The notes beneath the pieces were generated by a model. It saw nothing but the letters and a program-made list of their open reading frames with translations. It ran no database searches and was not told where the DNA came from. A DNA stretch of 64,000 bases from Desulfatibacillum aliphaticivorans DSM 15576 (GTDB lineage: Bacteria > Desulfobacterota > Desulfobacteria > Desulfobacterales > Desulfatibacillaceae), in assembly GCF_000429905.1 (NCBI RefSeq), contig NZ_AUCT01000011.1, forward strand, positions 62,001 through 126,000. Reading direction: 5' to 3'. The position numbers and the translations under genes were made by a program. This document shows, piece after piece, positions 43,364 to 50,526 of this stretch (within the stretch, counting starts at the first letter, position 1; every line of letters starts with the position of its first letter).

Positions 43364-43838
43364 TTTCATTTCCTCCAAGCATTGATAAAAATTGTGGGTT
43401 CATTTTTCCATCCGCCTTGTAAAAAGAAAAATTGAGGATTGAATATCCACGCGAATCAATCAGCCCAGGGCAAGCACGAGTATTCAAACATAGGAATTCC
43501 TTAACCAGGTGTCTTTAGATAGAGGAGCCGCCGAAGATAAAACCTTGTTCAGATTATCATACTATGGGTTAAGTGGTATTTTTTATAGTAATCATGATCA
43601 TCCTTTGACGGCAAGCTTTATTTTAAGCCAAAGCGCCAAGCCGCCGCGCCTCTTGGGCATTCGCCCTTTTGCGGCGCTCCGGTTTGCTTTTCCACGTTCG
43701 ATTTGTTATTCCTGAATAAATTTTTTTCAGCATCATGCAACAACTGTTGGCTCTGTTTCTGTTTTTTTTCGTCAGGCGATCAAGCAGCATGTGACAGAGG
43801 GGTTTTTGCCTGTCCCTTAAACAACAACGGGGGGATGT
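43364..43838. other. AT-rich gap between divergent genes
   Basis: 475 bp between the lipoprotein gene (minus) and the TRAP binding protein gene (plus). It should contain both promoters, but I cannot assign hexamers. A hairpin-like stretch CCTGAATAAATTTTTTTCAGC lies near 43710-43731. A 68-codon open frame at 43509 has no ribosome-binding site and looks accidental. Confidence 0.35.
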
Positions 43839-44888
43839 ATGAGAAACAAATATAATATGATTTCAAAGAGTTTTTTCTGTATACACGTATTGACCCTAGT
43901 ATTTTTGGCGACGGCGTTTACGGCGGGAGCGTCCTATGCCCAAGAAGCCAAATACAATTTGAAGCTGGCGACCCTGGCGCCCAAGGGGATCGGCTGGGCC
44001 ATGGAATGGGAAAACACGCTCAAACCGGGCATCATAAAGGCCTCCAACGATGAAATCGCCTTTAAGACCTATTACGGCGGCATCATGGGCGATGAAGAGG
44101 ACTACATCAAGAAAATGCGCATCGGGCAGTTGGACGCCGGGGCCATTACGGGCCAGGGCGCGGTCATGGCCTGCCCGGAGCTGACGGTGGTGGAGCTTCC
44201 TTTTCTGTTCAATAATTATGACGAAGTGGATTTCGTCCGGGACAAAATGTATCCCGTGTTCGACTCCTACGCCCAGGACCATGGATTCAAGCTGGTATAC
44301 TGGTTTGAGCAGGATTTTGACCAGTGCTATTCCATGAAATACCCTTTGGAAACCATCAAGGATTTCCAAAAAGCCCGATTCGTGGCCTGGTACGGCCCTT
44401 TGGAGAAGAAATTCCTGGACTCCTTAGGCGCCAGCCCGGTTCCGGTGAACGGGCCGGAAGTGCCTTCCGCGCTCCGCCAGGGCATTGTGGACACGGTCAT
44501 CGCCCCTTCCGTGTGGGTCGTGGGCAGCCAGACATACACCTTGTTCACCCACGTCAACACCCTTAAAGTGCGTTACGCCCCGGGCCTGTTGGTTATCGCC
44601 TCCAAGACATGGGACCAATTGCCGCCCGGGCATCAAAAACGCATTGAAGCCACCCGGAGCACGTCTTTGCGGGACTTTATAAACAACACCCGGGACGCCA
44701 ACGCCAAAAGCCTGCAGGCCATCTTAAAATACGGCGTGAAAGAGTCTCAGATGAGCCCCGCCGTCAGGGAGGAGCTCAAAAAGAGAGCCATGACCTCCTG
44801 GGACAAAGCCTCGGGCGAGGATTTCCCGGAAGACGTGCTGGATCAAATCATGGAGTTGCTGCAAGAGTTCAGGGAAGGCCGGTCCTAA
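43839..44888 (+). CDS. TRAP-type solute-binding protein (DctP family), orphan
   Basis: A 349-residue periplasmic protein with a signal peptide (hydrophobic residues about 11-30, cleaved near ASYAQEA) and a DctP-family body: KLATLAPKGIGWAMEWENTLKPG, YYGGIMGDEEDYIKKMRIGQLDAGAITG, VELPFLFNNYDEVDFVRDKM, VPSALRQGIVDTVIAP. DctP proteins usually bind C4-dicarboxylates or other carboxylates for DctQ/DctM, but no such genes are adjacent. A hybrid kinase gene starts 135 bp downstream on the same strand, so it may act as a sensor subunit or serve a permease elsewhere. GGGGG precedes the ATG. Confidence 0.88.
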   Translation: MRNKYNMISKSFFCIHVLTLVFLATAFTAGASYAQEAKYNLKLATLAPKGIGWAMEWENTLKPGIIKASNDEIAFKTYYGGIMGDEEDYIKKMRIGQLDAGAITGQGAVMACPELTVVELPFLFNNYDEVDFVRDKMYPVFDSYAQDHGFKLVYWFEQDFDQCYSMKYPLETIKDFQKARFVAWYGPLEKKFLDSLGASPVPVNGPEVPSALRQGIVDTVIAPSVWVVGSQTYTLFTHVNTLKVRYAPGLLVIASKTWDQLPPGHQKRIEATRSTSLRDFINNTRDANAKSLQAILKYGVKESQMSPAVREELKKRAMTSWDKASGEDFPEDVLDQIMELLQEFREGRS

Positions 44889-45023
44889 GCCTGCCTCGGC
44901 CCGGAACCCCTTGCTAACCCATGAAAAAGCTTTACGATTGGCCGCGCCTGGCATACAATGGAACCACTCTGCCCTTGCCCGCTCTATTTGTTTTTTTGCC
45001 AGACTCGATAACGGATTGTTTTA

Positions 45024-48000
45024 ATGAACGGTTTTGTTGAAAAAAAAGGCTCCAACGGCTTAGGCCCCAAGCTGGCCTTAGGCTTTGCAGCCGTGGCTAT
45101 CGTTGTTTCCGGCATTTTAACCCTGGCTCTGTATTTCAACGTAAGCAATCAGCTTCGAGAGAACATAGAGCAGCGCTTGTTGGACACCGTGTCCATCGCG
45201 GCGCTTCAGCTTGATGGGGACCACCACGCCTCCATCCGGTCTCCTGAAAGCGTTAATAAAACGTCCTATAAGAAAATCAAAGGGCTTCTGCAATCCATCC
45301 GCGCCCGGGGCGCCGACGTGCGCCACATCTATACATTGAACATCACGCCTCAGGGCAATCTGGTCTATGCCGTGGACGGCGGGGGCCGGGACGGGGACGC
45401 TATCCTTCCCAACACGCCTTACAATTCCCCCCATCCCCAGCTTGTCAGTAATGGGGAGCCGTTGCAGATGCCCGTGGTTTCCAAAAGACTGTATACGGAT
45501 GAATCCGGGACATGGCTTAAGGGATATGCGCCCTTTTTCAGCTCGCAGGGGGAGGTGGCCGGAATTCTGGCCATGGACGTGGCCGCCAGCAGCATCATTG
45601 CCCGGCAGCGCAGCTTTTTAAAAACCGCGCTGGGGGTTTTCGGGCTTTCCGTGGTGCTTGCCGGGTTCCTGGGCTTGATCATGGGCAGAAAGCTGGCGGC
45701 GCCCATTGAAGGACTGACCAGGGCGGTCAGGGCCATCAGCCAGGGAGACCTTTCCCACCGCGCCGAGGAAACGGCGAAGGACGAAACCGGTGAACTTGCC
45801 CGCGCTTTCAACGCCATGTCGGAAAAGCTGTCCCGGGCCGAGGATAAAATCCAGATTGAAGTCCAGGAGCGCAAAGAGGCTCAGGACGCCCTGGACCAAA
45901 GCGAGGACAATTATCAAAGGCTGTACGAAAACGCCCATGTGGGCCTTTTTAAAACCCGGTTCGAAAATGACGGGATTACGGCCTGCAACACCCGTTTTGC
46001 ACGCATGCTGGGCTATAAGACCAGCCAGGAGGTTTTAGGCCTTGTTTTAGGGCCGGACCGCTACGCCGATCCTGCGGATTATGAAAGGCTGAGGGAAAGG
46101 CTGGCCTCCCTGGAAGATGTGGAGCACTTCGAGACCTTGTTCAAAAAGGTGGATGACAGCGCTTTCTGGATTCGCCTGTCCGCACGCCTGACCGATAAAG
46201 GCGAGTCCGTGGAAGGCATGGCCATTGACTTCACCACGGAAAAAACCGCCATTGAACAGATAAAAAGCGCGGAGAAAAAATTCCGCGGAATTTTTGAAAA
46301 CGCCCAGGAAGGCCTGTTTCAGTGCGCTTCCGAAGGCTCCTTTATTTCCGTCAATCCGGCCATGGCCCGAATTCTCGGCTATGACTCCCCCGTGGAGCTG
46401 TTGCAAAAACTGGGGCCGGGCGTCCGGGAGATTTTTTTCAGCCCGGAAGAGTACAGCGATTTCAGGTCGGAACTGGAGGCCAGGGGCAAGGTTGCGGGAA
46501 TGGAGCTGCAGTTTAACAAAAAAGACGGGTCTTTGGCCTGGGGATCCATCTCCGCAACGCTGGTGAAAAATACAGAGACCGGCGCCCTCATGCTGGAGGG
46601 CAGCCTGGAGGACATTGAAGAGCGCAAACAGCACGAGGCCGCCATATTGGCGAAAAATCAGGCCGTGGCCGCCAATCAGGAAAAAAACCGCTTTCTGGCC
46701 GCCTTAAGCCACGAAATGCGCACCCCCATGACCGCCATCATCGGCATGACCGAGTTGCTGAATGAAACCGGCCTGACCCAGCAGCAAGCCCAATACATCA
46801 AGCTCATGAAATCGGCCAACGAACAGCTGCTGAGCCTTGTGAGCGACGTCATGGATATTTCCCGCGTGGACGCCGGGCGCCTCAAGCTGGAGACCATTCC
46901 TTTCAACTTGTTGGAATTGGTCGAAAAAGCCTGTGAAACCATGGCGGAAAAAGCCCATGAGAAAAATCTGGAGCTTGCGTGCAGCGTTTCGCCCAAGACC
47001 CCGATCCACCTGCTTGGAGACCCCTACCGCCTGAGGCAGGTGTTGAACAACCTCATGCAGAACGCCGTTAAATTCACGGAAAAAGGCGAGGTGGTGGTCA
47101 CGGTAAGAGACGCTGCGGAAGGCGACAAAAAGGACGGTCAGGCGGTCATCGAGTTCTGCGTTTCAGACACGGGAATCGGCATTCCTTCCAAGCGATTGGC
47201 CTCTTTATTCGATCATATGGCCAAAGACAACGACGTGGATTTTCATCATTACGGAGGCACGGGCGTAGGACTTTCCATCTCCCGCAAACTCGTGGAAATG
47301 ATGAAGGGCGACTTTACGGTTTCCAGCAAGCTGGAACAGGGCAGCACCTTCTGCTTTACCGCGTGCTTCGGGGTGCAGGACAAGGGCTCCGGCCTTTTCA
47401 CCAGGGTCTCCCCGCTCAAAGGCCTGTCCGTCATCGTGGCGGACCAGGACCCCGAAAACCTGGAAACCCTGCGGGAAGTCCTCAACATGTGGGGCGCGCG
47501 TGTGACCGGCGCCGAAGACGGCCCCTCAGCCATCGACCTGCTGAAGGAAACCTGGATGCAACCGGAGCAGGCCGATCTGATCATCGTGGACCAGGACATT
47601 CCCGGCATGGACGGGGTGGAAACCGCCGCCCAGGTGAAAATGGAGCACCTGTGCCCGGCCTGCATACTCATGCTTAAGGAAAGCCCCCACCCGGACGTTA
47701 TGGCCCGGGCCGTCAAAGCGGGAATCAGCCACTTTGTGCAAAAGCCCATTGATCGGGCGTCCCTGCTGGAAATCATAAACAAAGCCACCAAACAGGCGGA
47801 AATGGCCGAAGAATCCGGCCAGACCCTGCCTCCCCTGGACATCCTGCTGGTGGAGGATTCGGAAACCAACCGGTTCGTCATCCGCGCTTATCTTAAGGAT
47901 ACGCCCTGGCACATGGACATGGCGGAAAACGGGGAGCGCGCCCTGGCCAAGTTCAAATCCAAAAAATACGATCTGGTGCTCATGGACATCCAGATGCCGG

Positions 48001-48557
48001 TCATGGACGGGTACACGACCATCCGCAAAATTCGCGAATGGGAGCAGGAGCACCGCAATGTGCGGGCCTCCATTATCGCCACCACCATCTTTGCAAGCAA
48101 GGACGACGAGACCAAATGCCTGGAGGCCGGCGCCAACTCCTACCTGGCCAAACCGGTCAAGAAAAAGGCCCTCATCGCCTCCATCCTGAATCAAATCATA
48201 GGAGGAAGGGCCGCCATCCCCGAAGACCTGAACATGTTTGGCGAGGTTTTCTTCCCCGCCGGAGACGAGCCCATCCTGGCCTGGGTGGACCCGGAACTGG
48301 CGGACATGGCCGCCCATTATTTAAAAACTCTGCCCGTCACCATGCAGGATCTGCTGGACTTTGCCGTGGCCGGGGATTTTAAGCAGGCGGGCCAGGTGGG
48401 CCGGGAAATGCGAGACCAAAGCAAGGCCCTGGGGCTGGAGGAGGCCCAGAAAATCGGCGCCATGATCAAAGATGCCGCCTCCACCAGCAACCTGGACGTC
48501 ATCAAGGAATGCATGGAAAAAATGCGCATCTATCTGGACCGGGTGCAGATAGTTTAA
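45024..48557 (+). CDS. Hybrid sensor histidine kinase with two receivers and a C-terminal Hpt-like domain
   Basis: A 1177-residue membrane kinase. TM1 about residues 14-37, periplasmic sensor to about 192, TM2 about 193-215, HAMP (GRKLAAPIEGLTRAVRAISQGDLSHRAEE), coiled coil, two PAS regions (about 290-400, 410-535). HisKA has His563 in ALSHEMRTPMTAIIG; the HATPase has QNAVKFTEKG, SDTGIGIP and GGTGVGLSIS. Receiver 1 has Asp856 (VDQDIPGMDG) and receiver 2 Asp988 (MDIQMPVMDG), with the Lys in AKPVKKK. The C-terminal 90 residues look like a four-helix Hpt domain, but at the phospho-acceptor position the pattern AHxLKG reads GREMRD, lacking His. It follows the orphan TRAP binding protein. Confidence 0.9.
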   Translation: MNGFVEKKGSNGLGPKLALGFAAVAIVVSGILTLALYFNVSNQLRENIEQRLLDTVSIAALQLDGDHHASIRSPESVNKTSYKKIKGLLQSIRARGADVRHIYTLNITPQGNLVYAVDGGGRDGDAILPNTPYNSPHPQLVSNGEPLQMPVVSKRLYTDESGTWLKGYAPFFSSQGEVAGILAMDVAASSIIARQRSFLKTALGVFGLSVVLAGFLGLIMGRKLAAPIEGLTRAVRAISQGDLSHRAEETAKDETGELARAFNAMSEKLSRAEDKIQIEVQERKEAQDALDQSEDNYQRLYENAHVGLFKTRFENDGITACNTRFARMLGYKTSQEVLGLVLGPDRYADPADYERLRERLASLEDVEHFETLFKKVDDSAFWIRLSARLTDKGESVEGMAIDFTTEKTAIEQIKSAEKKFRGIFENAQEGLFQCASEGSFISVNPAMARILGYDSPVELLQKLGPGVREIFFSPEEYSDFRSELEARGKVAGMELQFNKKDGSLAWGSISATLVKNTETGALMLEGSLEDIEERKQHEAAILAKNQAVAANQEKNRFLAALSHEMRTPMTAIIGMTELLNETGLTQQQAQYIKLMKSANEQLLSLVSDVMDISRVDAGRLKLETIPFNLLELVEKACETMAEKAHEKNLELACSVSPKTPIHLLGDPYRLRQVLNNLMQNAVKFTEKGEVVVTVRDAAEGDKKDGQAVIEFCVSDTGIGIPSKRLASLFDHMAKDNDVDFHHYGGTGVGLSISRKLVEMMKGDFTVSSKLEQGSTFCFTACFGVQDKGSGLFTRVSPLKGLSVIVADQDPENLETLREVLNMWGARVTGAEDGPSAIDLLKETWMQPEQADLIIVDQDIPGMDGVETAAQVKMEHLCPACILMLKESPHPDVMARAVKAGISHFVQKPIDRASLLEIINKATKQAEMAEESGQTLPPLDILLVEDSETNRFVIRAYLKDTPWHMDMAENGERALAKFKSKKYDLVLMDIQMPVMDGYTTIRKIREWEQEHRNVRASIIATTIFASKDDETKCLEAGANSYLAKPVKKKALIASILNQIIGGRAAIPEDLNMFGEVFFPAGDEPILAWVDPELADMAAHYLKTLPVTMQDLLDFAVAGDFKQAGQVGREMRDQSKALGLEEAQKIGAMIKDAASTSNLDVIKECMEKMRIYLDRVQIV

Positions 48558-48580
48558 CGAATTGGGTATTAGTAAGGGGG

Positions 48581-49543
48581 TCAAGCATCAAAAGGAAGGT
48601 GCTTTTGCTCCTGATTTAAATCGGAATTATTAGAATAAAACCGCCAGGATTGCTGCTCTGCAATCTCCAACACATTCTTTAAATTGGGAATTCCTTCTCT
48701 ATTGCCCCGCACCGGAATTCCCCCCTTTTGCATAAAGTACTCGTTGGCCTCAGCCGAAGGCCCAGGCTCTGCATAGTGGATGACAAAAAGCGGCCGGTTA
48801 TACTTTAACGTTTCTTCGCCAGCGGCAAAGGTTCCTCCTTTGCTTCCAGACTCGACTAAAATCATGGCGTCAGATAACCCGATTATAGTCCCATTGCGTT
48901 TCATTGCGTTTCCGCCATTCCAAGTTATCCTTGGAGAAAATTGTGAAATTATTAAATGATTCCCATTAGATAATAAGTTCTTAACAGGAGCTTTTTCCTG
49001 AAACCGCAATATCCCCTCCACCAAAACGATAATAGTGGTTCCCCCGCACTCCAACGCTGTTTTGTGGGCCGCCATATCCACGCCATGGGCATATCCGCTC
49101 ACCACGCAAAAGCCCTTTTCGACAAGCTGTTGAGAACATTGTTCGGTTATCCGAATTCCTTTATCAGAGGCTTTTCGGGAACCGCAAAAACCGACTGACT
49201 TGTCGTCCAGCAAATTTCTATTTCCCTGGATAAACAAGACCGGCGGGGAGGCTTTGCCCATGATAGTATTTAGCCGTTCGGGATAGTGCGGCCCCCCTAT
49301 CCACAGGACCTCAATACTCTTTCTCTCCAGTTCATTGGCAAGTTGCATAGCATCCGGTCGAGCGTTAATTACATTATCCGCTACCGACGGCTTTAAACCC
49401 AGTTCAGCAATGAGCCTTTTTGGGGAATTACATACAGAAATCGCATGGGAATGCCCTTCTTGCGCAGCTAAACGGCACAGCTTACTCAAGGCCGCCTCGC
49501 CCGCTCCCTTTCCCAATAAAAACTGTAGGATCTCTGTATTCAT
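48581..49543 (-). CDS. DprA/Smf-like Rossmann-fold protein
   Basis: A 320-residue protein with an N-terminal helical region and the DprA lead-in YPERLNTIMGKASPPVLFIQGNRNLL, followed by the Rossmann-like fold: VGFCGSRKASDKG, VVSGYAHGVDMAAHKTALECGGTTIIVL, HLIISQFSP, then KRNGTIIGLSDAMILVESGSKGGTFAAGEETLKY. The usual RNR before IIAGLS is RNGT here, and there is no C-terminal winged helix. DprA loads RecA on incoming DNA in transformation. This copy is coupled by ATGA to a phosphoribosyltransferase gene, sits in visibly AT-richer DNA, and is more likely an accessory, possibly defence-related version than the housekeeping gene. Confidence 0.85.
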   Translation of the reverse strand: MNTEILQFLLGKGAGEAALSKLCRLAAQEGHSHAISVCNSPKRLIAELGLKPSVADNVINARPDAMQLANELERKSIEVLWIGGPHYPERLNTIMGKASPPVLFIQGNRNLLDDKSVGFCGSRKASDKGIRITEQCSQQLVEKGFCVVSGYAHGVDMAAHKTALECGGTTIIVLVEGILRFQEKAPVKNLLSNGNHLIISQFSPRITWNGGNAMKRNGTIIGLSDAMILVESGSKGGTFAAGEETLKYNRPLFVIHYAEPGPSAEANEYFMQKGGIPVRGNREGIPNLKNVLEIAEQQSWRFYSNNSDLNQEQKHLPFDA

Positions 49544-50442
49544 TGATAGCCAGTATCTTTCAAGGACTTTACTAAAACTAGTCCCAGTACCTGGGCAGCC
49601 CCAAGTGATTTTAAATATTTAGCATAACTCCAAATTGTCACACCTGACATATAAAGATCGTCTATGACAACCACCGAGGCGCCCGCCACATCGTGAGATA
49701 CCTTTATACACTCTTTACGTTTATAAATGGAATCCCAAACTGGAATTTTTTCGCTGATGCCTATACCTTTGAGGCTCTGTCTTTCACAGAGAAGATTCGC
49801 CTCGACAAAGTCCAGAGATTTTTCCTTGGCCAGTGCTTCTGCTATCCGCCAAGCCAGTTTTTTCTTTCCTTGTTCATTAGAAGGAATGGTGGATACCATG
49901 GGGGAGTTCTTTGTCGGGGGCAGGTCAGATAAGCCTTGAAGCATCTCCTTAAATAGAAACGTCTTTGCATCGTTTCGGGCCGCAATAGGCAAATCCAATT
50001 CATGGTACTTTATGCAGTACTCTGCCTCCCCTATTTTTGTCCGCTTGTCATTTTTCTTATCAACATGAAAATCCAGCGCCATACAAAAATCCAATTCATT
50101 TTTAAAAGCGTTCTCAATATGTTTATTCAAGCCAATTAAAACATACCGGTTAAACCTTAGGCACCATTTCGATATGATTTCCTGATGCATATCAGACAAG
50201 GTTCTAAATCGAAGGCCCTTCATTTTGGTCCCATGCCAGCCACAGTCTGCTTTTTCTACAATGTCTCCATGGTGCAGTTGAAACAACTGCGGATAAGTAT
50301 CCTTTTTCAAGTAAAAAGAATAACTGCCATCCTCACTGGGAAAATTCAAATGATACCTGTCTAAACGATCTCTGGAGCGAACAATTTTAGGAGTATTCCC
50401 TTTGGCAGAGGAAAACCCATATTGCATGGCATCAAGGTCCAT
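49540..50442 (-). CDS. ComF-like phosphoribosyltransferase-domain protein
   Basis: A 300-residue protein from the ATG at 50442 (AAGGAG seven bases upstream; the preceding GTG is too close to that site). The C-terminal part has a type I PRTase fold with PRPP loop VVVIDDLYMSGVT (about residues 262-274) and the ComF-like segment ANLLCERQSLKG. The N-terminal 180 residues are not recognised and contain a Trp/His/Cys segment HHGDIVEKADCGWHG. The predicted reaction would use or sense phosphoribosyl pyrophosphate or a nucleotide. It forms a two-gene unit with the DprA-like gene. Confidence 0.78.
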   Translation of the reverse strand: MDLDAMQYGFSSAKGNTPKIVRSRDRLDRYHLNFPSEDGSYSFYLKKDTYPQLFQLHHGDIVEKADCGWHGTKMKGLRFRTLSDMHQEIISKWCLRFNRYVLIGLNKHIENAFKNELDFCMALDFHVDKKNDKRTKIGEAEYCIKYHELDLPIAARNDAKTFLFKEMLQGLSDLPPTKNSPMVSTIPSNEQGKKKLAWRIAEALAKEKSLDFVEANLLCERQSLKGIGISEKIPVWDSIYKRKECIKVSHDVAGASVVVIDDLYMSGVTIWSYAKYLKSLGAAQVLGLVLVKSLKDTGYQ

Positions 50443-50526
50443 CACCCTTCTCCTTAAGCATCAAAATTAGGAACAGACACACATCGCAAAGAGTCGACAA
50501 AAGACACTCATTTTCAAACTGTCATT

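Noticed and set aside
43839..48557. Complete TRAP transporter operon
   Set aside because: Only the binding protein is present; no DctQ or DctM open frames exist on either strand nearby.
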